This document shows positions 9,345 through 17,241 of a stretch of 64,000 nt of DNA, in pieces. The DNA comes from DASQUK01 sp035697145 (lineage in GTDB: Bacteria > Actinomycetota > Acidimicrobiia > Acidimicrobiales > VFJN01): positions 6,561 to 70,560 of the forward strand of contig DASSDL010000224.1 in assembly GCA_035697145.1 (NCBI GenBank), given 5' to 3'. The position numbers and the translations under genes are program-made. Within the stretch, counting starts at the first letter, position 1, and every line of letters begins with the position of its first letter. Below the pieces are notes generated by a model. It was not told the origin of the DNA. It saw nothing but the letters and a program-made list of their open reading frames with translations, and ran no database searches.

Positions 9345-10355
9345 TCAGGCGGCCTTGAGGTCGGCGATCACTTGGTCCCACCGGGCACGGTCGGTGTCGT
9401 AGGGCGCGTAGAAGCTGAGGCGGTGGAGGACGTCGCCCCACCGATCCTTGAGCGCGCCGGCCACCCGGTCCACGGGCGCAACCACCGCGAACGTCGCCAG
9501 CATGTCGTCATCGATCAGGGCGCCCATCTCGGCCCAGCGGCTCTCTTTGGACAGCCGGTTGAGCTCGTCCTGGAGGTTGCCCCAGCCGTGGAGCTCCAGC
9601 ACCGGGCGGTACGCCGGTGTCGAGCCGTAGAAGGCGATCTGGCCCTTGACGCCCTTGGCCGCCTCCGCCATCTCGGGCTCGTCCCGCCCCGTGACCACGA
9701 ACATGGGCCCGGAAAGCTGGAAGCCGTCCATGGGCTTGCCGGCCTTCGCTCGACCCTTGGCCAGGTTGGGGAGGGTGACCTCGTCGAGGTATTGCCGGGT
9801 GGTGAAGGCGTGGCACAGGAAGCCGTCGGCCACCTCGCCCGCCACCTGGGTCATCCTCTCACCCACGCCGGCGAGGAAGATGTGGGCGTCGCCGTGGGGG
9901 TTGGGCCCCGGGTTGAAGAACGGCGTCATCAGCGTGTGGCTGTAGAAGTCGCCCCGAAAGTCGAGCTTGGTGCCCTGGTTCCAGGACTCCCAGATGGCCC
10001 GGATGGCGAGGATCATCTCCCGCATGCGGGCTGCGGGGCTCGACCACGGCATCGAGAAGCGCCGGGTGATGTGCGCCTTGATCTGGCTGCCGAGCCCGAG
10101 GATGAACCGGCCCTGCGACGCCGCCTGCAGGTCCCACGACACCTGAGCCAGCGTCATGGGGTTACGGGCGAACGCCACAACGATGCCGGTCCCCAGGTCG
10201 AGGCGCTCGGTGTGCTCCGCCGCCAGCACGAGCGGCAGGAACGGGTCGTGGCTGGTCTCCGGCACCCAGATGCCGTCGTAGCCGCGGGCCTCCTCCTGCG
10301 CCGCCGCCTCGCCGGCCTTCTCCAATCCGCCCCAGATCCCTCCATCGATCTTCAT
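9345..10355 (-). CDS. LLM-class F420-dependent oxidoreductase
   Basis: 336 aa luciferase-like TIM barrel, most like the actinobacterial F420 family. Seen are the N-terminal MKIDGGIWGG, GYDGIWVPETSHDPFLPLVLA, TGIVVAFARNPMTLA and RFILGLGSQIKAHITRRFSMPW, where the GLGSQ and HITRRF region lies near the cofactor in the family. The substrate is unknown. ATG 10355 is supported by a TACGGT box eight bases upstream; an in-frame start at 10424 would lie upstream of that promoter. It faces the ligase gene tail to tail. Confidence 0.85.
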   Translation of the reverse strand: MKIDGGIWGGLEKAGEAAAQEEARGYDGIWVPETSHDPFLPLVLAAEHTERLDLGTGIVVAFARNPMTLAQVSWDLQAASQGRFILGLGSQIKAHITRRFSMPWSSPAARMREMILAIRAIWESWNQGTKLDFRGDFYSHTLMTPFFNPGPNPHGDAHIFLAGVGERMTQVAGEVADGFLCHAFTTRQYLDEVTLPNLAKGRAKAGKPMDGFQLSGPMFVVTGRDEPEMAEAAKGVKGQIAFYGSTPAYRPVLELHGWGNLQDELNRLSKESRWAEMGALIDDDMLATFAVVAPVDRVAGALKDRWGDVLHRLSFYAPYDTDRARWDQVIADLKAA

Positions 10356-10363
10356 GGCCGGTG

Positions 10364-10369
10364 ACCGTA
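10364..10369 (-). promoter_or_regulatory. -10 box of the F420 oxidoreductase (leaderless)
   Basis: TACGGT on the minus strand, ending eight bases before the ATG, with no Shine-Dalgarno between. It supports the 10355 start. The rest of the gap up to 10524 shows nothing recognisable. Confidence 0.5.
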
Positions 10370-10524
10370 CTTCGCCCCGGCCGGCGGGCCTCAGGGCCCA
10401 GCGGATAGAGCGTTCCGCAGGCACCCCGCGTGGGAATTTGTTGCCGGGTCGCAGCTCAACAGCTGGGCCTCCCAGCAGCGCTGACCACCGAGAGCCAGGT
10501 TGACGTGCCTATCCGCGCACGCTC

Positions 10525-11397
10525 TTACGACTCGCCACGTTGATCCCGCAGGAACTGTTCGAGCTCGGCCACCAGCTCGTCGCCCGTCGGCAGGTCCTCG
10601 GGCGCGAACGACTGCGGTGCCTCGGCCTCCTCGTACGCGGTCTCGAGCTGGTGGAGCATGGCCACGTGCTCGGGGTTCTGGGCGATGAGCTCGTCCAGCC
10701 GGTTCCGGGTTGCCTCGGCGCGTCCCGGCAGGTCCCCGAACGGCAGTGACAGCTCCCCGATCCGGGCCAACGCCTCGATCAGCGCCACGCTGCCGGCGGG
10801 GAAGGGCATGGCGGGCGGCAGGTAGTGGGGGATCTGTGCCCACAGCCCCACCGAACCGATGCCTCGGTCGTGGCAGCCCTGCTCGACAGCGGCCTGGATG
10901 CCACCCGGGAAGTCGAGCGACGCCCGCAGGAACCCGCCGTCAGCCAGGCTCGGGGTCGAGGCGGTGCACGCGACCCGCGGCGAGCGGGTGTGGGGGGCGG
11001 CGAAGGGATAGGCACCCAACCCGACGCACATGCGGGCGCCGAAGTCGAGCGCCAGGCCCACCACCTCGTCGGTGAACTGCTGCCACAGCCGGTCGGGCTC
11101 GGCGCCCACCAGCAACAGGAGCTCCTTGCCCTCGAGGTCGGTGGCGGCCCGAAGCTCGAGCGAGGGCCACGTGAGCCCCCGCAGCACCCCGTTCTCGAGG
11201 TGGGCGATGGGCCGGCGGGCCCGGTAGTCGAGCAGGTCGTCGGTGGAGAATCGGGCGACCGTGATCGTGTCCAGCTGGTCGGACAGCACCTCGGCGGCGG
11301 TGACCGCGGCCAGGCCGGCGTCGATCCAGCCCTCGACCGCCAGCACCAGCACGGGATCGTCGAGATCTGGTTGCTCGATCAGCTCGTACAGCGGCAC
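10525..11397 (-). CDS. PAC2 family protein
   Basis: 290 aa, matching the PAC2 (proteasome-assembly-chaperone-like) family of actinobacteria: VLVLAVEGWIDAGLAAVTAAEVL near the N-terminus, then LLLLVGAEPDRLW, and SVGLWAQIPHYL in the second half. The C-terminal 60 residues are helical and acidic (QLETAYEEAEAPQ), as in other members. The role in bacteria is not settled; a link to the actinobacterial proteasome is only family inference. The GTG start follows the phosphotransferase stop by 21 bases with GAGGGG just upstream, so the two are likely co-transcribed. Confidence 0.85.
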   Translation of the reverse strand: MPLYELIEQPDLDDPVLVLAVEGWIDAGLAAVTAAEVLSDQLDTITVARFSTDDLLDYRARRPIAHLENGVLRGLTWPSLELRAATDLEGKELLLLVGAEPDRLWQQFTDEVVGLALDFGARMCVGLGAYPFAAPHTRSPRVACTASTPSLADGGFLRASLDFPGGIQAAVEQGCHDRGIGSVGLWAQIPHYLPPAMPFPAGSVALIEALARIGELSLPFGDLPGRAEATRNRLDELIAQNPEHVAMLHQLETAYEEAEAPQSFAPEDLPTGDELVAELEQFLRDQRGES

Positions 11398-11418
11398 GGC
11401 GGCGGCCCCTCGCCTCGC

Positions 11419-12471
11419 CTAGTCCAGCCGTCCGAGGGCGGCGCGGGCGGCCTCCGCCAACAGCTCGACCTGGTGGGCGAAGCCCTCGAAGCCCGAGGCC
11501 GCGCCCATCGCGCCTCCCCGGTAGCGGGCATAGACGCCCTCGAGGATGCAGGCGAGCTTCCAGTAGCCGAACGCGACGTAGTAATCGACATGGCTCACAT
11601 CGCGGCTCGAGGCGGCGGCGTACATGTCCATCAGCTCGGCCCGCGTGACGAAGCCCTCGGCCAACGTGGGCGCATCCAGCAGCGCCGGGTGGCCATCGCC
11701 GGGCTCGGTCCAATACACGAGCAGCAGGCCAACGTCGGCCAGCGGATCGCCGAGCGTGCAGAGCTCCCAATCGAGCACGGCGGCGATCGTGCCGTCCGCC
11801 TCGAGCAGGCAGTTGTCGAGCCGGTAGTCGCCGTGGACGATCGTGGCCGTGCCCTGCTCGGGGACCCGAGCGGCGAGCGCATCGTGCACCTCGTCGACGA
11901 CCCCCAACTCCCGGGTCTTCGAGCTCTGCCACTGGCCGTACCAGCGACGCAGCTGACGCTCGATGTAGCCGTCGCGGCGGCCCAGATCGCCGAGGCCGAC
12001 AGCGTCGGGGTCGACGGCGTGGATGCTCGCCAGCACGTCCGCGAGCTGGCGACCGGCGCGCCGGCGCTGATCGACGCCCAGCTGTTCTGCCGCAGCGCGA
12101 TCGCGGGCGACCAGGCCGTCCACGAAGCCCATGACGTAGAACGGCGCGCCGTTGACGTCCTCGTCGGTGCACAGCCCGATCACCGGCGCCACCGGGACGT
12201 CGGTGGGAGCCAGGGCCGAGATGATGCGGTGCTCCCGCCCCATGTCGTGGGCGGTGGCCAGCACGTGGCCCAGCGGTGGGCGGCGCAGGACCCACGACAG
12301 CCCTCCGGAGTCGGTCACCCGGTACGTGAGGTTGGAGCGACCGCCGGCGATGAGCGAGAACCGCAGCGGCGGCTCGACGCCGGCCGCATGGGCCTCGAAC
12401 CAGCCGGTAACGCCGTCGGCGTCGATGCCCTCGGGCACCTCGCTGGTCTCGATCGCGGAGGTGTCGGTCAT
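11419..12471 (-). CDS. phosphotransferase family protein (APH / ACAD10-like)
   Basis: 350 aa aminoglycoside-phosphotransferase-fold kinase. N-lobe: LRFSLIAGGRSNLTYRVTD (glycine-rich loop) and WVLRRPP. Catalytic loop: IVHGDYRLDNCLLEADG. Metal-binding aspartate: VLDWELCTLGDPLADVGLL. In this subfamily the partner is often acyl-CoA metabolism (ACAD10/11-type kinases acting on hydroxy-acyl-CoA) rather than antibiotics; that is family inference. The ATG has no Shine-Dalgarno, but its first bases overlap the stop of a 32-codon mini-ORF (TCATGA), so translation probably depends on that ORF. Confidence 0.85.
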   Translation of the reverse strand: MTDTSAIETSEVPEGIDADGVTGWFEAHAAGVEPPLRFSLIAGGRSNLTYRVTDSGGLSWVLRRPPLGHVLATAHDMGREHRIISALAPTDVPVAPVIGLCTDEDVNGAPFYVMGFVDGLVARDRAAAEQLGVDQRRRAGRQLADVLASIHAVDPDAVGLGDLGRRDGYIERQLRRWYGQWQSSKTRELGVVDEVHDALAARVPEQGTATIVHGDYRLDNCLLEADGTIAAVLDWELCTLGDPLADVGLLLVYWTEPGDGHPALLDAPTLAEGFVTRAELMDMYAAASSRDVSHVDYYVAFGYWKLACILEGVYARYRGGAMGAASGFEGFAHQVELLAEAARAALGRLD

Positions 12472-12566
12472 GAGCGCAGCTCGTGACCGGTCGACCGTGC
12501 GAGCGCCTTAAGGCGATCCGACGACGATGGGGTGCGGGGGCGCAGCCCCCGGGGATGCACGGTCAT
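12468..12566 (-). CDS. basic 32-aa mini-ORF coupled to the phosphotransferase
   Basis: Starts with ATG at 12566 and ends in a TGA that overlaps the phosphotransferase ATG. The peptide begins MTVHPRGLRPRTP and is Arg/Ser-rich with no recognisable domain. A TACGGT box ends nine bases before its ATG, so a leaderless transcript would begin with this ORF. It spans a GC hairpin (12535-12551) and the palindrome CGCCTTAAGGCG (12504-12515). It may act as a translated leader rather than make a functional protein. No peptide evidence is available. Confidence 0.4.
   Translation of the reverse strand: MTVHPRGLRPRTPSSSDRLKALARSTGHELRS
12535..12551. repeat. GC hairpin inside mini-ORF
   Basis: CGGGGGC-GCA-GCCCCCG: seven perfect pairs and a three-base loop, inside the coding part of the mini-ORF that leads into the phosphotransferase gene. 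This type of hairpin is common in actinobacterial intergenic DNA. Confidence 0.55.
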
Positions 12567-12575
12567 GGTTGGTTC

Positions 12576-12581
12576 ACCGTA
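12576..12581 (-). promoter_or_regulatory. -10 box of the mini-ORF/phosphotransferase/PAC2 unit
   Basis: TACGGT on the minus strand, ending nine bases before the ATG of the 32-codon ORF. It is the only promoter-like box near this operon start. Confidence 0.45.
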
Positions 12582-12643
12582 GTGGCACCTCGGCGCCACC
12601 GGGCCGTTGCGTGGCGGCGGTCGGGTCCGGGCACCCTCGTCGA

Positions 12644-12649
12644 TAGCCT
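12644..12649 (+). promoter_or_regulatory. -10 box of the thioredoxin/TPR gene (leaderless)
   Basis: TAGCCT ends eight bases before the ATG at 12658, with no Shine-Dalgarno between. Confidence 0.5.
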
Positions 12650-12657
12650 GGCTGGCG

Positions 12658-13377
12658 ATGACCATCGACGTCACCGATACCACGTTCCAGACCGAGGTCC
12701 TCGACCGCTCGCAGACCACGCCGGTCGTGGTCGACCTGTGGGCACCGTGGTGTGGACCCTGCCACCAGCTCGGCCCGATCATCGAGAAGGTGGTGGACGA
12801 GACCGAAGGCAAGGTCGTGCTGGCCAAGGTCAACGTCGACGAGAACCCACAGGTGTCGGCTGCATTCCGCGTGCAGGGCATTCCTGCGGTGTTCGCGGTG
12901 TCCGGCGGCAAGGTGGTCGACGGCTTCATCGGCGCTCAGGGCGAGACTCCGGTGCGCGAGTTCGTGGACCGGTTGCTCCCCAGCGAGGCCGAGGTAGAGC
13001 TCGAGAAGCTCGTGGCCGCCGGCGACGAGGAGTCGTTGCGGCGGGCGCTCGAGCAGCAACCCGACCACGCCGGTGCCATCGTGGCCTTGGCCGAGCTGTT
13101 GGCCGACCGGCGGGGTGACGGCGACATCGACGAGGCGCTGGCGCTGCTCGAACGGATCCCGGAGACTCCGGAGACGCGGCGCGTGGCGGCGCTGGTGCGC
13201 ACCGGCGGCGACGAGGCATCGACCGACGAGATCACCACGGAGCTGGACGCGCTGCTCGACCAGGTCAAGGCCGATGCGGACGCCCGCCAGCGGTACGTCG
13301 ACCTGCTGGAGGTCTTGGGCAGCGACGACCCCCGCACCGCCGACTACCGCAAGCGCCTGACCGCCCGGCTGTTCTGA
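12658..13377 (+). CDS. CnoX/YbbN-like thioredoxin with C-terminal TPR-like region
   Basis: 239 aa. Residues 1-105 are a thioredoxin fold with WAPWCGPCHQLGPI (redox-active CGPC) and the cis-proline loop GIPAVFAVSGGKVVDG. Residues 110-239 are helical repeats (AIVALAELLADRRGDGDIDEA and onward) as in YbbN/CnoX, a chaperedoxin that protects clients from oxidation and hands them to DnaK and GroEL. The frame is open 51 bases further up, but ATG 12658 fits both the family N-terminus and the TAGCCT box eight bases upstream. Confidence 0.9.
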   Translation: MTIDVTDTTFQTEVLDRSQTTPVVVDLWAPWCGPCHQLGPIIEKVVDETEGKVVLAKVNVDENPQVSAAFRVQGIPAVFAVSGGKVVDGFIGAQGETPVREFVDRLLPSEAEVELEKLVAAGDEESLRRALEQQPDHAGAIVALAELLADRRGDGDIDEALALLERIPETPETRRVAALVRTGGDEASTDEITTELDALLDQVKADADARQRYVDLLEVLGSDDPRTADYRKRLTARLF

Positions 13378-13417
13378 TCGGCGCGTCCAGGGGATCATCG
13401 GGCCCGAGGTCTGCGGC

Positions 13418-13741
13418 GTGCGGCTCGAGCGCCACGATGGCTACTGGTTGTTGGTCGGCCCCGCGGCTCCGGGGGCGTCGGCGACGACGTTGGGGCCGCT
13501 GATCCTCATGCGCCCCCGTGGCGTCGGGGATGCGCGGCTCCTGCGCCACGAGCTCGAGCACGTGCGCCAGTGGCGCCGTTACGGCGTGGTCGGGTTCCTG
13601 CGGCGTTACCTGGGGGCGTACCTGACCTGGCGCGTGCGCGGCTACGGGCACAAGGCTGCCTACCGGCGCATCCCGTTCGAGATCGAGGCGGAATGGCGCG
13701 CCCGCCGGGCACTGATCGACCCCGGCAAGCCGAGGCAATAG
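13418..13741 (+). CDS. small HExxH-motif protein of unknown function
   Basis: 107 aa, not a family I can name. It has a zinc-peptidase-type motif, LLRHELEHVRQWRRYG (HELEH), followed by a basic amphipathic stretch FLRRYLGAYLTWRVRGYGHKAAYRR. Most of the chain around the motif is basic. The GTG start has GAGG eight bases upstream (13406-13409). It follows the thioredoxin gene by 40 bases and may share its transcript. A degenerate or minimal metallopeptidase is possible, but no third zinc ligand can be assigned with confidence. Confidence 0.65.
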   Translation: MRLERHDGYWLLVGPAAPGASATTLGPLILMRPRGVGDARLLRHELEHVRQWRRYGVVGFLRRYLGAYLTWRVRGYGHKAAYRRIPFEIEAEWRARRALIDPGKPRQ

Positions 13742-13865
13742 GGACCGCGGGAGAGCTCACGAGGCGATAGGGACCGACCCCCGAGCCGGATTGCACCGGG
13801 AGCCTCCGTCCGAGGGTCATTGCCTCGCCCGGTCGATCCCGGTCCGGCCGGCTCAGGGTCCGGGC

Positions 13866-13871
13866 TAGTCT
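13866..13871 (+). promoter_or_regulatory. -10 box upstream of comEA
   Basis: TAGTCT about 50 bases before the comEA ATG. Unlike the leaderless genes, this leader carries GGAGGG just before the start. The preceding 120 bases hold a short direct repeat (ATAGGGACCG at 13738 and 13767) and nothing else I recognise. Confidence 0.4.
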
Positions 13872-13922
13872 GCGGGCTCCGGACTTCCCCTCCCAACGTC
13901 CCTGCGCGCCCGGAGGGTTGCC

Positions 13923-14705
13923 ATGTCCGTCCCCTCTCCCGAGCTTCCGCGACCCCTGCCGGCGCGCACCTGGCGCGAGCAGTTGGCCGGGCTGGCCGAG
14001 TCGTTCGACGTCTCGCCCCGGCGCCTGGTGCTCGGGGCCGTCGCCCTGGCCTGCATCGGCGTCATTGGCTGGCGTCTGCTGGCACCTCCGCCCGCGCCGG
14101 CCGAGATGCGTCTGCCGTTCGCGCAGCCGTCTGCGCCGGGAGACGGCGGGGCCGACCCGTCGGCCGACACGGGCGGCAACGGCGTCAGTGGTGGCACCGG
14201 CGGCGGGGGCACCGCGACCGCCACCACCGCCACGGCCACCGAGGTCGTCGTCCACGTGGCGGGCGCCGTGGCGTCACCCGGGGTGCGGCGCCTGCCTCCG
14301 GGCAGCCGGGTGATCGATGCCCTCGACGCCGCCGGCGGTGCCCTCCCGGACGCCGATCTGCCCCGCATCAACCTGGCGGCACCGCTGGTCGACGGGCAGC
14401 AGGTCTACGTGCCCAAACCCGGTGAGCAGCCACCGGTGGCGACCGGCCCCGGGGCTCCAGGGGTAGCCGGGGCCGCAGGCGGTGCCGCCGGCCCCGGCGG
14501 CTCGCTCCCCGGCGCGCTCGTCGACCTCAACACCGCTACGGCCGAGCAGCTGGACACGCTGCCGGGCGTGGGGCCGTCGACGGCGGCGGCGATCATCGCC
14601 CACCGCGACCAGAACGGGCCGTTCACCTCGGTCGACCAGTTGCTCGACGTGCGCGGCATCGGCGAGGCCAAGCTCGAGCAGTTGCGCGACCTCGTCTCGG
14701 TGTGA
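13923..14705 (+). CDS. comEA: ComEA family DNA-binding protein
   Basis: 260 aa. A membrane helix (LVLGAVALACIGVIGW, about 37-52) follows a short cytoplasmic start, then a low-complexity Gly/Thr linker. Next is an SLBB-type domain (VVVHVAGAVASPGVRRLPPG, about 110-160), a Gly/Ala linker, and a C-terminal double helix-hairpin-helix (VDLNTATAEQLDTLPGVGPS and DVRGIGEAKLEQL). This is the usual architecture for the cell-surface receptor that binds incoming double-stranded DNA in transformation. GGAGGG lies about six bases before the ATG. comEC follows ten bases after the stop. Confidence 0.92.
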   Translation: MSVPSPELPRPLPARTWREQLAGLAESFDVSPRRLVLGAVALACIGVIGWRLLAPPPAPAEMRLPFAQPSAPGDGGADPSADTGGNGVSGGTGGGGTATATTATATEVVVHVAGAVASPGVRRLPPGSRVIDALDAAGGALPDADLPRINLAAPLVDGQQVYVPKPGEQPPVATGPGAPGVAGAAGGAAGPGGSLPGALVDLNTATAEQLDTLPGVGPSTAAAIIAHRDQNGPFTSVDQLLDVRGIGEAKLEQLRDLVSV

Positions 14706-14714
14706 GCGACGCCC

Positions 14715-16622
14715 GTGGCCGATCGCTGGGCGGTCGTCCTCGCCATGGCGACGTTTGCCGGGTCGCTGGCCGGGGTCGACGGCCACGTGGCCGGTGTGCC
14801 GCTGACCCTGGCGGCGTCGGTGCTCGCGCTGGGCCTGGCAACCCGCCGGCCCGGGATGGTCTGCCTCGGCGCCGCCTTGTTGGCGGCCTCGTTGGGACAG
14901 CGGTCGCTCGCCGGGCTGGAGGCACCACTCGACACCGGTCCCGTCACGGCCGAGGTGACCCTGGTGGCGGATCCGGTTTCGGACGGGCACGGTGAGGTCG
15001 GCGTCGACGTCCGGCTCGATGGCCGCCGGCTCAGGGCGCACGCGCGGCTGGCGCCGGCGGCCGCGCTCGACGAACGGCTGGCCGGAGAACGGGTGCTGCT
15101 CATCGGCGAGGTTCGCCCCCCGGGGCCGACGGAATCGGGCCTGCGCTATCGGCACCTGGCGGGGCGGTTGGAGGTCGACGCCGTGGTGGGCTGGCGGACC
15201 GGCGACGGCGTGACCCGGGTGGCCAATGGCCTCCGCCGCACTCTGGCACGGGGTGCAGAGGTGCTTTCCGACCGGCACGCCAGCCTGCTGGCGGGGCTGA
15301 CACTGGGAGACGATCGCGACCAGCCGCCCGACATGACCGACGCCTTCCGGGCCGCAGGGCTGACCCACATCCTCGCCGTGTCGGGCCAGAACGTGGCCTT
15401 CGTGATGGTGCTGGTGGCGCCCGCGCTGTCGCGGCTCCGGTTCGGTCCCCGGCTCGTGATCACGCTGGCCGTGCTGGCCGGATTCGCGCTACTGACTCGC
15501 TTCGAGCCGTCGGTCCTCCGGGCCACCGCCATGGCGGCCGTGGCCGCCGCCGGCGCTGCCCTGGGCCGGCCGGCCTCGACCCTGCGGGTCCTGGCGCTGG
15601 GGGTCAGCGGAATCCTCCTCGTCGATCCACTGCTGGCGACGTCCCTGGGCTTCCAGTTGTCGGTCGCGGGCGCCGCCGGGATCGTCGTGGGGGCGGCGCG
15701 GCTCGAACCGGCCCTCCCTGGTCCTCGCTGGCTGACGGCTCCTCTGTCCGTCACCCTGGCCGCCCAGTTGGCGGTGGCCCCCCTGCTGGTGGCCAGCTTC
15801 GGCGCCGTGCCCGTGGCGTCGCTGCCGGCCAACCTGCTGGCATTGCCCGCCGCCGGGCCGGTCATGGTCTGGGGGCTCACCGGCGGACTGGTCGCGGGAC
15901 TGGCCGGCGACGCGGTGGCCACGGTCGTGCACCTCCCGACCCGGGCCCTGCTGGCCTGGATCGACGGTGTGGCCACCGCCGCCGCCCGCTGGCCGCTGGG
16001 TGGGCTGCAGACGGGCCACGTGGCATTCCTCGCAGTCGCCGCGGCGGCTGCGATCGCCGCTCGGGCCTGGGCGCGACCGGACACCGAGGGGAACGCCGGA
16101 CGGCCACCGGGGCGCCGCGGGCGCCGCTGCACGAGCGTCACGCGCGGGGCCGCAGCGCTGGTGGCGGTCGCCGTCCTCGTGCATGCCGCGGCCGCCAGCC
16201 GGGGGCCCGGCCTCGTGAACGGGGAAGCCGTGGGCCCCGGCGCGCAGCTGTGGCAAGGCGGGGGAGCGGCGGCGCTGATCGTCGACGGACGGGCGCGCGA
16301 CATGGCGGTGTTGTCGGGGTTGCGGGATCGGGGCGTGGCGCGCCTCGACGTCGTGGTGCTCCGCACGGCGGCGCAGGGTGCGGCCGAGTTGGCAGCCACG
16401 CTCCGGCGACGTTGGCCGGGCGTCGTCGTCCTCGGGCCCGAGGATTCGAGCTCGATGGCGCGCCGAGTCGACGGCGTCGCCCCCGTGACCGTCCCCAGCA
16501 CGGGCGCAGTGATCGACCTCGGTGGGCTCCGGCTGACCGTGAGCGCCAGCACGCGGGAGCGGCTCGATGTTCGCATCGCGCTCCGGGAATCGGCAACGCC
16601 GCCCCCTCTGGCGGACCGATAG
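14715..16622 (+). CDS. comEC: ComEC/Rec2 family DNA channel with degenerate hydrolase domain
   Basis: 635 aa. The N-terminal membrane helices and OB-like DUF4131 region (about 70-165) are followed by the competence domain with GLTHILAVSGQNVAFV near residue 215 and eight or so further helices. The channel is expected to pass single-stranded DNA through the membrane. The C-terminal 130 residues align with the start of the ComEC metallo-beta-lactamase domain (GGGAAALIVDGRARDMAVL, GVARLDVVVLRTAAQGAAEL), but the HxHxDH metal site is gone (LRTAAQGAAE) and the domain stops early. Nuclease activity is therefore unlikely. It follows comEA by ten bases. Confidence 0.88.
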   Translation: MADRWAVVLAMATFAGSLAGVDGHVAGVPLTLAASVLALGLATRRPGMVCLGAALLAASLGQRSLAGLEAPLDTGPVTAEVTLVADPVSDGHGEVGVDVRLDGRRLRAHARLAPAAALDERLAGERVLLIGEVRPPGPTESGLRYRHLAGRLEVDAVVGWRTGDGVTRVANGLRRTLARGAEVLSDRHASLLAGLTLGDDRDQPPDMTDAFRAAGLTHILAVSGQNVAFVMVLVAPALSRLRFGPRLVITLAVLAGFALLTRFEPSVLRATAMAAVAAAGAALGRPASTLRVLALGVSGILLVDPLLATSLGFQLSVAGAAGIVVGAARLEPALPGPRWLTAPLSVTLAAQLAVAPLLVASFGAVPVASLPANLLALPAAGPVMVWGLTGGLVAGLAGDAVATVVHLPTRALLAWIDGVATAAARWPLGGLQTGHVAFLAVAAAAAIAARAWARPDTEGNAGRPPGRRGRRCTSVTRGAAALVAVAVLVHAAAASRGPGLVNGEAVGPGAQLWQGGGAAALIVDGRARDMAVLSGLRDRGVARLDVVVLRTAAQGAAELAATLRRRWPGVVVLGPEDSSSMARRVDGVAPVTVPSTGAVIDLGGLRLTVSASTRERLDVRIALRESATPPPLADR

Positions 16623-16632
16623 CTTCCCCACC

Positions 16633-17241
16633 GTGATCGAGTCCGCCCTTCCGCGGGTGCCACACGTCGACATGGCGCTGACGTTGGGCGGCACGACGTT
16701 CGACCTGCGGTGGCGGGCCCTCGTGGCGGCGGTGGTCGCTACGCCGCGGTTCGGACGGGAGAGCGAGGTGCTCGCGACGGTCCGGGCCGCCGGCCAGGCG
16801 GGTGCCGACATCGCCGTCACGTCGCTGCCGTCGCGGCTCGTCGGTCCCGCGACCCGCGTCGGCGGCGTGCCAATCGCAGCCAAGGTGTCATCGCTCGACG
16901 CGGTGAAGGCGGCCTCGGACGTCGGTGCCGCCCTGGTCTTGGTGCCGGTCGATCTCGTCGGCGCTGCCGCCGACGCTGGCGCGCCCGTGGCGCTGCTGGT
17001 CGACGACGTCGGCGATATCGCTCGCGCCCGGTCGGTGGTCGGGAATCGTCCCGTGCCGTTGGCCATCGATACCTCGGCGATCACGTCGCGTGAGGAGGCG
17101 TTGGCGGTCGAGTCCGTCGCCATCCCCTTGGGGTGCCGGCTGCTGTGCACCAACGACGTTCGGCGCACCCGCCGGGTGGTCGAAACCGTCGCGGCACTGC
17201 TGGCGGCGCAGCGCGGGGGGACGCGGGTGGGTCGGCCGTGA
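16633..17241 (+). CDS. degenerate DHPS-like TIM-barrel protein
   Basis: About 202 aa. The pattern of short beta strands and helices (LVAAVVATPRFGRESEVL, AGQAGADIAVTSLPSR, VPIAAKVSSLDAVKAASDVG, PVPLAIDTSAITSREEALAV) resembles a shortened dihydropteroate synthase barrel. The NVTPDSFSDGG phosphate/pterin motif appears as VVATPRFGRE, and the usual NDVSG is missing. I therefore do not expect folate synthesis. Start is GTG 16633 or ATG 16672; an in-frame ATG at 16567 overlaps comEC. Its stop overlaps the holA GTG (GTGA). The role is unknown. Confidence 0.6.
   Translation: MIESALPRVPHVDMALTLGGTTFDLRWRALVAAVVATPRFGRESEVLATVRAAGQAGADIAVTSLPSRLVGPATRVGGVPIAAKVSSLDAVKAASDVGAALVLVPVDLVGAAADAGAPVALLVDDVGDIARARSVVGNRPVPLAIDTSAITSREEALAVESVAIPLGCRLLCTNDVRRTRRVVETVAALLAAQRGGTRVGRP

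Noticed and set aside
10384..10524. Possible tRNA or small RNA in the gap before the F420 oxidoreductase gene
   Set aside because: A GGATAGAGC-like string resembles a D-arm, but no acceptor stem, anticodon stem or T-loop can be drawn.
10825..12486. 553-codon plus-strand ORF
   Set aside because: Exactly antisense to the PAC2 and phosphotransferase genes, both of which have intact family motifs on the other strand.
12504..12515. CGCCTTAAGGCG palindrome as an operator
   Set aside because: It lies inside the mini-ORF downstream of the predicted promoter, with no partner site or regulator gene, so a binding role is unsupported.
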